A stretch of 64,000 nt of DNA from an uncultured Collinsella sp. (lineage in GTDB: Bacteria > Actinomycetota > Coriobacteriia > Coriobacteriales > Coriobacteriaceae), in assembly GCA_934630735.1 (NCBI GenBank), contig CAKTWK010000003.1, forward strand, positions 33,874-97,873. The letters are read 5' to 3'. The translations under genes and the position numbers were made by a program. A model generated the notes under the pieces. That model did no database searches. It was given only the letters and a program-made list of their open reading frames with translations, and was not told the origin of the DNA. The stretch's first letter is position 1; each line of letters starts with the position of its first letter. Shown here in pieces: positions 54,349-62,115 of this stretch.

Positions 54349-55260
54349 CTACACCAGGCGCATGGCTTCCTGGACAGCACCGTAAAGGTTGGCGTCGTTG
54401 CCGAGCTCGGCCGCCTTTATCTGCGGCACAGGAATGCCGGCAAGGGTCCCTTCGTAACTCGCGAGGGCCAGCGGCATCTGCGCACGCAGGGCATCGACGA
54501 GTTCGGGATGGCACGAGATGCCGCCTGCGATCACAAAGACCTCGGGGTCGAGCACGGCCTGCAGGTTGATGAGCTGTCCGTCAAAGGCGCGAGCGTAGCG
54601 GTCGAGCGCGCGCTGCGCCGCCTTGTCGCCATCCGCGATCCACTCAAAGACGCGGCGGCCGTCCACCGAAGAACCCGCAGGCAGGCCCTTCTCGGCAACG
54701 GCAGCATCGCGGAGCGCACGCCAACCGCCCGAATCGGCAAAGGAGTTTCCCATGTTCGCGGCAGTCGTGACATCATTGCGCAAGAAGCTGAACTCGCCTG
54801 CAAAGCAGTGCGCGCCGCGCAGGACCTTGCCGTCAATGACTATACCGCCGCCGATGCCCGTGCCGATAGCGAGCACCACGCCAAAACGCGTCCCGCGCAG
54901 GGCGCCAGCCGCATACTCACCAAGTGCACAGCACTTACCGTCGTTATTGACGGCAACCGGCACCCCCAGCGCCTCGCGCATGAGCTTTCCCAGCGGGCAG
55001 CCGTCCATAAACGTGAGCGCACCGCCGCGATGGATCGTTCCCGTGACATCTCCCTCGTAGATACCGCCGGGTGCGCTCACGCCTACGGCGCTCACGCGCT
55101 CACAGTACGGCTCGACGAGCCCGATCAGCGCCGAAACCGTCTCCTCAGCCGTGGTAAAGCCCGTCGGCAGGCTTCCACGCTCGCGGATGGAAAAATCCTC
55201 GCCCAGCACAGCCCATTTAACGGCCGTACCGCCCACATCGATTCCAAAGAACTCCTGCAT
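54349..55260 (-). CDS. ROK-family sugar kinase
   Basis: 303 residues starting MQEFFGIDVGGTAVKWAVLG after GAGGAGCG. ASKHA fold: phosphate 1 motif FFGIDVGGTAVKW, adenosine motif GIGGGIVIDG, and the catalytic Asp in VAVNNDGKCCALGE. The ROK zinc motif CxCGxxGCxE is not evident. Could phosphorylate glucose or beta-glucosides (BglK-like). First gene after the DUF4038/EIIBC set on the same strand, separated by an IS insertion. Role inferred from context. Confidence 0.88.
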   Translation of the reverse strand: MQEFFGIDVGGTAVKWAVLGEDFSIRERGSLPTGFTTAEETVSALIGLVEPYCERVSAVGVSAPGGIYEGDVTGTIHRGGALTFMDGCPLGKLMREALGVPVAVNNDGKCCALGEYAAGALRGTRFGVVLAIGTGIGGGIVIDGKVLRGAHCFAGEFSFLRNDVTTAANMGNSFADSGGWRALRDAAVAEKGLPAGSSVDGRRVFEWIADGDKAAQRALDRYARAFDGQLINLQAVLDPEVFVIAGGISCHPELVDALRAQMPLALASYEGTLAGIPVPQIKAAELGNDANLYGAVQEAMRLV

Positions 55261-55374
55261 ATTCGCTCCTCACGCGCCATAGCCCCGGACGTACATCGCC
55301 GCGACCACCACAGGAGCTGCCCCCTTATGATGGTCATGCAGCAAATCGCGCCCGGAGCCGATTATCTCCCTGTT

Positions 55375-55560
55375 TTACGCCGCTACTTTGGTCAGACGAA
55401 GCGACATACATTGTTCACTAGGGAGGTCAATGCGGAACTTGCCCTCAAAGGTTCCGGGAAGCTCCTCCTCCGTCATATCCCATGTGTCCACGACATTCAC
55501 CTTGTAACGAGCGCCCGACTCGCCCTCAAACTCACGAGACCACTCATTTAAGTACGTCCA
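55375..55560 (-). pseudogene. C-terminal remnant of a DUF5605-type glycoside hydrolase
   Basis: On the minus strand a 61-codon frame ends at TAA (55375-55377) and reads WTYLNEWSREFEG, then RYKVNVVDTWDMTEEELPGT, FEGKFRIDLPSEQCMSLRLT. This matches the C-terminal beta domain of DUF4038/DUF5605 hydrolases (VDTWDMT...G.F...LP pattern). The frame has no start and runs into a stop at 55561 at the edge of the IS110 element. I could not find the 5' part on the other side of the IS, so it is a deletion remnant. Confidence 0.7.
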
Positions 55561-55579
55561 TTACAGTCGAAATTGTCAG

Positions 55580-55808
55580 CCCGGGACCGTCTCGGGCTAC
55601 GATTGAGGCGCGCCCAGAACGGGCCGCCGACCGGGCGCCCGCGCACGGCCGAACGTCCCTGCCCCCGAGAGGGCCCGTTGGGTGCTGCCGGCGCGGGACG
55701 CGCCGCCCCCGACGGCTGATAGGAAAGTGCCGGGCAGGCGCCGCAGCTGGTAATGTGAGTGCCGAGGGGGAGGCCATCCGGTCGAACGACTACCGGAAGG
55801 ATACCACC
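55580..55808 (+). ncRNA. Candidate bridge RNA region of the IS110 element
   Basis: The non-coding left end of IS110 group elements encodes a bridge RNA that pairs with donor and target DNA. This region has several strong potential hairpins (CCCGGGACCGTCTCGGG; GGGCGCGCCC-like clusters; GCCGGCGCGGGACGCGCC; CCGGTCGAACGACTACCGG) directly before the transposase start. Assignment is by position and family knowledge, not by a matched consensus. Confidence 0.45.
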
Positions 55809-56942
55809 GTGAAAGCGCCATCCACCAGGCCCGCGGCCGTGCTCGGCCTGGACGTCGGCAAGTCATCGCACTGGGCCTGCCTGGTCGACCGCGACGGGGA
55901 GGTGCTGGCCAGCGCCCCCGTCCGCAACAGGGAGGCCGAGCTCGACGCGCTGTTCGCCTCCGCGCCCGCCGGCACGCTCGTCGTCGTCGACCAGTTCCGC
56001 AACATAGGGTCCCTCGCCGTGAGGCGGGCCCGCGCCGCGGGGCTCGGGGTCGCCCACCTGCCCGGGCTCGCCGCCAGCCGCGCCGCGGGCCTGTTCGCCG
56101 GCGAGGCCAAGACCGACGAGCGCGACGCCGCGGTGATCGCGCGGACCGCCCTGGGCGTGCCGGACTCCCTGTCGGGGGTCCCGGGCCGCGGCGAGGCCCT
56201 CGAGGCCGCCCGCGCCCTCTCGTCGCAGCGCGACCACGTCGTCGCCTGCGCGACCAGGGACAAGAACCGCCTGCGCGCGGTGCTGCTCGAGTCCTGCCCG
56301 GCCCTCGAGGCCGCGGTCGACCTGTCGGACCGGCGGTGGCTGGAGCTGCTCGCCGGGTTCGGCGGGGCGTGGGGGATCGCCCGCTCCGGGGCCGGGGGCC
56401 CGCGGGCCGAGGCCGCCGGGGAGGCCGCGGCCGCCTCCACCGCGCCCCCGCCGGCGCTCGTCGAGGCCGAGAACAGGCAGGTCAGGTTCCTGGCCGCCCG
56501 GATATCGGAGGCCCTCGACGAGGCCGGGGCCCTCGAGGCCGAGACGGCGGCGCTGCTCGAGGGCGACGAGACCTACGCGTGCCTGCTCACCGTGCCCGGC
56601 ATCGGCCCGAGGACCGCGGCGCAGCTCGCGGTGTCGGTCGACATCGGGAGGTTCCCGGACCACGACCACCTGGCCTCGTACTGCGGCATAGCCCCGAGGG
56701 TGAGGAGCTCCGGCACGTCGGTGAGGTCGGTCAGGGCGTCCAGGCGCGGCGACGCGAGGCTCAAGTCCCTGCTGATCTTCTCGTGCAACAGCCTGGTGAG
56801 GTCCTCGGGGCGCTACGGCGAGTACTACCGGGCCTGCAGGGCGCGGGGCATGGGGCACGGGCGGGCGCTCAAGGCCGTCGCGAGGAAGCGGCTCAGGGCG
56901 ATATACGCCGTGATGCGCGACCGGGTGCCCTACCGGGAGTAG
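55809..56942 (+). CDS. IS110-family transposase (DEDD)
   Basis: 377 residues from GTG at 55809 after GGAAGGA; the frame continues open to 55482 but homology begins at VLGLDVGKSSHWACLVDRDG. N-terminal RuvC-like DEDD domain: D15 (GLDVGK), D61 in VVVDQF (an Asp where the usual Glu sits), D103 and D106 (KTDERDA). The C-terminal Tnp_20 domain has VPGIGPRTAAQL and YCGIAPRVRSSGTSV with the candidate catalytic serine. The protein directs cut-and-paste insertion guided by bridge RNA. It lies in a carbohydrate locus and truncated a hydrolase gene. Confidence 0.92.
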   Translation: MKAPSTRPAAVLGLDVGKSSHWACLVDRDGEVLASAPVRNREAELDALFASAPAGTLVVVDQFRNIGSLAVRRARAAGLGVAHLPGLAASRAAGLFAGEAKTDERDAAVIARTALGVPDSLSGVPGRGEALEAARALSSQRDHVVACATRDKNRLRAVLLESCPALEAAVDLSDRRWLELLAGFGGAWGIARSGAGGPRAEAAGEAAAASTAPPPALVEAENRQVRFLAARISEALDEAGALEAETAALLEGDETYACLLTVPGIGPRTAAQLAVSVDIGRFPDHDHLASYCGIAPRVRSSGTSVRSVRASRRGDARLKSLLIFSCNSLVRSSGRYGEYYRACRARGMGHGRALKAVARKRLRAIYAVMRDRVPYRE

Positions 56943-57083
56943 CCCCGACGGTTGACAAAACTATAGGAACACCCAATGAGCGTGGCGGAATGGCTCCCCT
57001 TGGCAGCTTAAAGCCGTCATGCAGGAAGCATTCCGTCGCAGCCTAATGAAAGGGACTGGGTTGTAAATGTTGGAGAAGAGCCG

Positions 57084-58397
57084 TTAGCGCCCGGGGGCCA
57101 GGATCACCAGCGCGTCGTGCTCAAAGGGATGCTGAGCCACGCGCACGGTGCCGTCACCGTTATCGCGGACGGGCAGCTTGGCGATGCGCTTGTCCTCCAT
57201 GTCGAGGACCGTCGCCGTCCAGCCGCGCGCGCCGTCGAGCTTAAACTTGAGCGCCGTGGTGCGCGGCAGGTACGTGACGACGCGATCGCCAACGCGCGCC
57301 ACACGAATGGCCTCGCGCGCGTCATCGAGGAGCTCCTGCGCCGGAACCACGGCAAGCGCGTCGTCGGCAGCCGTGGCACCCAGGCCGGCAAGCACATGCT
57401 CAATCGCGCCAAAGTCCCACACGCCCGCAAACTGCAGGCACTCTTGCCAGCGGAACGGCATGTCAAAGCCCTCGCCCAGCACCGAGCCTTGGCTGCGCGA
57501 TGTCTGCCAGTTCCAAACGCCGTGTGCGCCGTAAGTTACGCCGGCACTGGCGCCGGCAAGAATCGACGACCATACGCTCGCGCGGCAATCCTGCGCGGTG
57601 AAGCGCCAGTACACATTGCGCGACGCACCCATCTGCTCGTAACAAGGCTCAGAGTTGACCATCGGCTTTTTAGGGTAGTTGGCGATAAAGTCCTGCGGCA
57701 GACGCCATGCCTCGGGCTGGCCCTCGTAGTTGTGGCCGGGCTGGAACATATAAAAGTCCAGACGGTCCAGGTACTGTGCCGGAATGGTGCGATTGCCGCG
57801 ATTGATATGCATGGTGCGCAACGCGTCGGGCGCGCGCTTAACGACCTCGTCGAGGGCGTCCTCGTAATAGGCGATCGCCTCGTCGCCGGCAAAGTCGGTA
57901 TCGCCCGTCACCACGTAGACGGGGTCGAACTCGCCCAGGTTCTCGACGACGCGGGCAACGTGGGCACGGACCTCCTCACGCGGCATAACCTCGGCGCCGC
58001 AACGCTCGGCGATCTTGGCACCCCAGGTACCGGGCACGTAGTTGCACCACATAAGCACGAGCGCCGGACGGATGCCGTGCTCGACGGCCGCGCGGCACAT
58101 GGCGGCGGCGCGGTCCCAATATGCCTGGTTGGGACGGGACCAATCAAAGTGCACGCCGTCCTCGCTGGCATAGGGCCAAATACCCAGGTCGGGGCAGCAG
58201 CGGTCCCACTGCGGCAGCGTGTTGATCTGCAGCACATTCATGCCCTGCTCGGCACGGCGGGTCAGGTAGTAGTCCCAGTCATCCTCGGCAATGCTCGTAA
58301 ATGCGCTCCAGCACGTATCGGCAAACCAGAAGAACGGTTTGCCCTCGCACAAAAAGCCATCCTGGCGACCGTTGACGATCAGCTTTCCCAAACTCAT
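57084..58397 (-). CDS. DUF4038 apiosidase-like glycoside hydrolase
   Basis: 437 residues from the ATG at 58397 (MSLGKLIVNGRQDGFLCEGKPFFWFADTCW); the longer frame to 58829 is unsupported. No signal peptide. DUF4038 barrel: FFWFADTCWSAFTSI, NVLQINTLPQW, VTGDTDFAGDEA and NSEPCYEQMG (probable catalytic Glu), then a C-terminal collagen-binding-like beta domain (about 355-437). Relatives include GH140 apiosidases. It follows the EIIBC gene on the same strand (208-base gap with terminator) and suggests cleavage of a phosphorylated or intact plant glycoside. Exact substrate unknown. Confidence 0.85.
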   Translation of the reverse strand: MSLGKLIVNGRQDGFLCEGKPFFWFADTCWSAFTSIAEDDWDYYLTRRAEQGMNVLQINTLPQWDRCCPDLGIWPYASEDGVHFDWSRPNQAYWDRAAAMCRAAVEHGIRPALVLMWCNYVPGTWGAKIAERCGAEVMPREEVRAHVARVVENLGEFDPVYVVTGDTDFAGDEAIAYYEDALDEVVKRAPDALRTMHINRGNRTIPAQYLDRLDFYMFQPGHNYEGQPEAWRLPQDFIANYPKKPMVNSEPCYEQMGASRNVYWRFTAQDCRASVWSSILAGASAGVTYGAHGVWNWQTSRSQGSVLGEGFDMPFRWQECLQFAGVWDFGAIEHVLAGLGATAADDALAVVPAQELLDDAREAIRVARVGDRVVTYLPRTTALKFKLDGARGWTATVLDMEDKRIAKLPVRDNGDGTVRVAQHPFEHDALVILAPGR

Positions 58398-58528
58398 CTG
58401 CGTGTCCTTTCGTTTGATAAAGGATTTGCGAACCGCCGGGGGCTTTCGCGGTAACCCCGTGCGAAAGCCCCCGCCGCTTGGCAAACCCTCGCGGGCAAAT
58501 CCCGTCCGCCCCATCAGTCTACCTTGCA

Positions 58529-58566
58529 AGAAGGGCCCCGCCGGGCTTACGCCTGACGGGGCCCTG
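58529..58566 (-). terminator. Terminator of the EIIBC gene
   Basis: Minus strand: GGGCCCCG and complement with a 14-base inner part (TCAGGCGTAAGCCCGG can extend it), followed by TTCTT. Confidence 0.65.
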
Positions 58567-58605
58567 TCGTGTAGGTGAGGTCGTATGCGACCGAATGGCT
58601 TGGCC

Positions 58606-60027
58606 TTAGGCCTCCATCTCGGCGAGCTCCTCCTTGGAGAAGCCGGTGAAGTAGACCACGATGGCGGACACGATGCACGCGACAGCCATACCGGCAACGG
58701 CGCAAATGGTGTTCTCGAGACCGCCCTGGAGGTAACCAAGGAACACCAGGAAGTTCGTGGCCATGGCACCAACGTAGAGAGTGACGTGGAGAAGCGCGGA
58801 GACAAGGGCGCCAGCGGCACCGCCAACAATCATGCCGAGCATGGTGCGACGGAAGCGAAGCACGGTACCGAAGAGCGCAGGCTCGGTAACGCCACCGACG
58901 AGCGCGGAGACAATGTAGCCAGCGCACATGCCCTTCTCCTCCTTATTGCGGATGCGGAGGAAGGCACCGATAGCGCAGCCCCAAACAGCGGTCATGGCGC
59001 AGTTTGTAGCAACGAACAGGAAGGGATCGTAACCGACCTGCATGATCTGGACCTGAGCGAGCATGATGACGGGCATGTGCATACCGGCAACAACGAACAG
59101 CTGCCAGAAGGCGCCAAGAATCATCATGGCGAGAATAGTGAAAACGCCGCCGAAGTTCTGCAGACCAAAGAGGATAGCAGCGATGCCCTGGCCGAGCAGG
59201 TTGCCGATGGGAGCGAGGCACAGGAACATAATGGGGACAACGACGATCATGGTAAAGAAAGGCGTGAAGAGCGTGGACAGAACGTCGGGCACATGCTTCT
59301 TCATGAACTTTTCAACCACATAGAGCACAGGCACGGTGAGCATAATGGGCAGAACCGTCTGGGAATAGTTGGTCGCAGCGATCTGGATGCCGTAAACGCT
59401 CATCATCGAGCCCTCGGCAGAGGCCGAGACGATGCTCGGAGCGACAAGGATGCCACCGCAGAGCAGGCCGAGCATCGGGTTGGCGCCAAGCTTCTTAGCG
59501 GCGGCATATCCCAGGTAGATCGGCAGGAAGTAGAAGCCGGCCTCGTACAGCGTAGTATTGAAGAACGTGTATGTAGGATCGGTTTCGGACAGAAGGCCAA
59601 AGACCTGCGGACCGAGAATGACGGCAAAGGTGCGGAACAGACCAGCGGCCATGATGAGCGGGATGAGCTGGGTCATGGTGCCGGAAAGGTAATCCATGAT
59701 TGCGTTACCGATTCCCTTGAGCGTGAGCTTCTCCTTGGGAGCGTCGTCGAGATTCTCGTCGACGGCAGCACCGCGGGCAACACCGGAAATAGCCACGAAC
59801 TCCTCAAGAACCTTGGGCACGTTCTGACCGATAATGACCTGGAGCTGGCTACCGGAGAACTGGCAACCCAGAACACCCTTGACCTTCTTGATCTTCTCCA
59901 CGTCGGCCTTGTTGTTGTCATTGAGCGTCAGACGCAGGCGCGTCATGCAGTTAGTGGCGATCTTGACGTTCTCGGCGCCACCAACGAGCTCGAGGACATC
60001 GGTGGCAATCTGCTTGTTATCTGCCAT
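58606..60027 (-). CDS. PTS beta-glucoside-type EIIBC permease
   Basis: 473 residues from the ATG after GGGAGGGG. IIB domain (1-~85) with the phospho-cysteine in IATNCMTRLRLTLND; IIC domain (about 105-465) with about ten hydrophobic helices, GITEPALFG-type motif (GGVTEPALFGTVLR) and the conserved GAFWQLFVVAGMHMPV. No IIA domain, so it needs a separate EIIA such as 42278-42814. Divergent from the esterase gene across an operator-rich region. Substrate probably an aryl- or apiosyl-beta-glucoside. Confidence 0.95.
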   Translation of the reverse strand: MADNKQIATDVLELVGGAENVKIATNCMTRLRLTLNDNNKADVEKIKKVKGVLGCQFSGSQLQVIIGQNVPKVLEEFVAISGVARGAAVDENLDDAPKEKLTLKGIGNAIMDYLSGTMTQLIPLIMAAGLFRTFAVILGPQVFGLLSETDPTYTFFNTTLYEAGFYFLPIYLGYAAAKKLGANPMLGLLCGGILVAPSIVSASAEGSMMSVYGIQIAATNYSQTVLPIMLTVPVLYVVEKFMKKHVPDVLSTLFTPFFTMIVVVPIMFLCLAPIGNLLGQGIAAILFGLQNFGGVFTILAMMILGAFWQLFVVAGMHMPVIMLAQVQIMQVGYDPFLFVATNCAMTAVWGCAIGAFLRIRNKEEKGMCAGYIVSALVGGVTEPALFGTVLRFRRTMLGMIVGGAAGALVSALLHVTLYVGAMATNFLVFLGYLQGGLENTICAVAGMAVACIVSAIVVYFTGFSKEELAEMEA

Positions 60028-60131
60028 GGGACCCCTCCCCATATCTTCGTGTGCCTACTCACTTGCGTAGGCACGCCTTTGGCTCGGCAACTATAACCCC
60101 TTACGGTTACCGAACCCTTGAATACGCTGTC

Positions 60132-60148
60132 GTAAACAATTTGTTTAC
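60132..60148. promoter_or_regulatory. TAAACA-TGTTTA operator 1
   Basis: GTAAACAATTTGTTTAC, perfect 7-bp arms with a 3-base centre, about 105 bases upstream of the EIIBC start. Confidence 0.6.
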
Positions 60149-60368
60149 TGAACGTTTACGGGCTTTAGTTTACACGGAGTGCCCGATTTATGGCAATTTT
60201 GCCGTTTGGAGTCCGGTGAACGGTAGGAAATCGGGGGTAAGCGTATCTGAATAGCAGTAGATTGTCTCTTTGCTTATGCATTGCTAAATGGCTATTTACG
60301 TGGGCTTTTACTTTAATGAACACCACAGTAGCCTGTTAATTCAGCAACAAAAGCCCTGCTAGAAGATA

Positions 60369-60384
60369 GTAAACATGTGTTTAG
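60369..60384. promoter_or_regulatory. TAAACA-TGTTTA operator 2
   Basis: GTAAACATGTGTTTAG, one-base-spaced version of the same half-sites, between the two genes. Confidence 0.55.
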
Positions 60385-60449
60385 TAGTTCAGCACCTGTT
60401 CAATATGACCTTTTATCGAGTTCATCTGGCTATTCTGCAATTCTGCATT

Positions 60450-60469
60450 AAACTAAACATGTTTAGTTT
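60450..60469. promoter_or_regulatory. TAAACA-TGTTTA operator 3
   Basis: AAACTAAACATGTTTAGTTT, a perfect 20-bp palindrome, 47 bases before the esterase ATG. Probably the strongest site. Confidence 0.65.
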
Positions 60470-60515
60470 GTATTGCCGCGGATGTTAGGCATGCGCGGCG
60501 CAAGGGAGGCAGCTC

Positions 60516-61853
60516 ATGGAACTCAGATCGTGTACCTACACAACCGTCACCACCTTGGGTGACTTTGGCCCCTGGATCAGCAAGGCTGTGCTCGACCTGC
60601 CCTGCACCGTGCGCGCCAACGACATCGACGCGAACACTTTCCATATATATGTAGAACGTCACGAGCGCACAGGCGAAATCCTGATGCGCAAGGAGCACGG
60701 CGCCGACCATGCCGCGCCCTCCGTGGGTTACATCGACGTTCTCGCCGCGTATCCGTGTGACGAGAACGGCCGTAAGCTCGCCGTGGGCACCCATGTGGCA
60801 CTCGAAGTCGCCGAGCAGCGCCTGACCAAAAAGATCGAAGGCGGCGTCATGGGCTCGCGCATGCTCGATGACCAGCTGCGCATCACGCAGCTCGCGGCTC
60901 TTCCCGGCGACGACGGCGACGACCCCACCTGCGGTCTGGTCTTCGATGCCTGCCGCGGCGACATCTGCCCCGCGCTCAAGGGCTGGAGCAATGCCGTGCA
61001 AAAGACCGCCGTCGACGGCATCGCGCTCGAGTACGGCTTCTTTGAGCCCAGCTTTAAGGCAGAGGACTCGGCCTGCTTCAATCCCTTCGCGCCCGAGGCC
61101 ACGGTCGTGCCCCAAAAGGCCCCGCTCGTGGTGTACCTGCACGGCGCCGGCGAGGGCAAGGGTGCCACGCAGGACGAAGGCGCCACGCGCGCCTATGTCG
61201 GCAACCGCGTGACAGCCATTAGCCAGACGCAAATCCAGCGCTACTTTGGCGGCTTTGCCTGGGTGCTCGTGCCGCAGTCTCCCACGTTTTGGATGGACAA
61301 CGGCGTCGAGCAGCTCGGTCGCTCCAACCAGAGCATCTACTCCCCCGTGCTCAAGGCGCTCATCGACGAGTTTGTCGCCGAGCACGCCGACCGCATCGAC
61401 ACCGACCGCATCGTGGTCGCCGGCCTTTCCAACGGCGGCTTTATGACCCTGCGCCTGTGCGCCGACTACCCCGATTTCTTCGCCGCGGGCCTTCCCTGCT
61501 GTGCCCCGTGGTACAACGCCACGGACGAGGACGTAGCCGCGCTCGCCAAGACGCCGCTGTGGTTTACGCACTCCAAGGGCGATGAACTCGTGTCTCCGCA
61601 ACAGACCGTGCTGCCGCTCACGGCACGCCTGCGTGACGCCGGAGCCAACGTGCACCTCACCTACTTTAGCCATGTCGAAGACCTGACCGGCGTGTATCGC
61701 GAAGCCGACGGCTCGGCCAAAAAGACGTTCAACCATGGCGTGTGGATCCACCAATTCAACGACCTGTGTTATCAAGACTTCGACGGGGGCAACGTACTCA
61801 TCGACGGCGAGCCGGTGGGCTGCTGGGAGTGGTCGGCCAGGGTCGACCGCTAA
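60516..61853 (+). CDS. Alpha/beta-hydrolase esterase, polyhydroxybutyrate-depolymerase-like
   Basis: 445 residues from the ATG after AAGGGAGG; no signal peptide, cytosolic. N-terminal beta-sandwich domain (about 1-135) and a C-terminal alpha/beta-hydrolase (about 195-420): oxyanion HGAGEG, nucleophile serine in VAGLSNGGFMTL, acid near HSKGDE, His in FNHGVWIH. Fits prolyl-oligopeptidase/Esterase_phd families used to deacylate plant glycans. Divergent from the EIIBC gene, probably induced with it via the shared operators. Confidence 0.85.
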   Translation: MELRSCTYTTVTTLGDFGPWISKAVLDLPCTVRANDIDANTFHIYVERHERTGEILMRKEHGADHAAPSVGYIDVLAAYPCDENGRKLAVGTHVALEVAEQRLTKKIEGGVMGSRMLDDQLRITQLAALPGDDGDDPTCGLVFDACRGDICPALKGWSNAVQKTAVDGIALEYGFFEPSFKAEDSACFNPFAPEATVVPQKAPLVVYLHGAGEGKGATQDEGATRAYVGNRVTAISQTQIQRYFGGFAWVLVPQSPTFWMDNGVEQLGRSNQSIYSPVLKALIDEFVAEHADRIDTDRIVVAGLSNGGFMTLRLCADYPDFFAAGLPCCAPWYNATDEDVAALAKTPLWFTHSKGDELVSPQQTVLPLTARLRDAGANVHLTYFSHVEDLTGVYREADGSAKKTFNHGVWIHQFNDLCYQDFDGGNVLIDGEPVGCWEWSARVDR

Positions 61854-61864
61854 GCCCTCCCATC

Positions 61865-61987
61865 GCGGGGACCGGGGTTTAGTCTTGCAAACGTCCTCGG
61901 GCATGCATGGGCTGGCGCTTTGCGCTTCGCGCTGCGCCTGCCCATGCCCCCTGCGGAATGTTTGCAAGACTAAGCCCCGGTCCCCGC
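61865..61987. repeat. Long GC-rich palindrome between esterase and DUF1593 gene
   Basis: About 28-bp outer arms (GCGGGGACCGGGGTTTAGTC and onward) with one mismatch, and an inner hairpin (GCATGGGCTGGCGC and complement) give a 123-base foldback. It ends near the esterase stop; could terminate or be a mobile palindrome. Confidence 0.75.
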
Positions 61988-62115
61988 TGCGTTGACGTTG
62001 CCGTGACCCTGGTCGGCCGCTTCTAGCGGGTCGCCGGGTCGCGGGCGATGGGGGCGTGGGTCCCGTCTTGCCTTGCGCGTAACTGGCTGAATTGATTTTG
62101 ATTGGAGCTGTTCCT

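Larger units (their letters stand above)
55555..56970 (+). mobile_element. IS110-family insertion sequence
   Basis: The element holds a 254-base non-coding left end, one transposase gene and a short right end. Approximate borders are set by the hydrolase remnant on the left and by weak inverted similarity TTGTCA (55573-55578) / TTGACAA (56952-56958). Visibly more GC-rich than neighbours, with extreme G/C third positions, so recently acquired. IS110 elements insert without classical terminal repeats. Exact borders are not proven. Confidence 0.8.
60028..60515. other. AT-rich divergent control region
   Basis: 488 bases with no gene, notably AT-rich (60250-60480 especially) in a GC-rich context. 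Three TAAACA...TGTTTA palindromes (60132, 60369, 60450) flank the two promoters; several extra half-sites (GTTTAC) occur. Confidence 0.7.

Noticed and set aside
56943-57083. Missing 5' half of the truncated hydrolase on the right side of IS110
   Set aside because: Translated on the minus strand in all frames; nothing resembles DUF4038/DUF5605 sequence.
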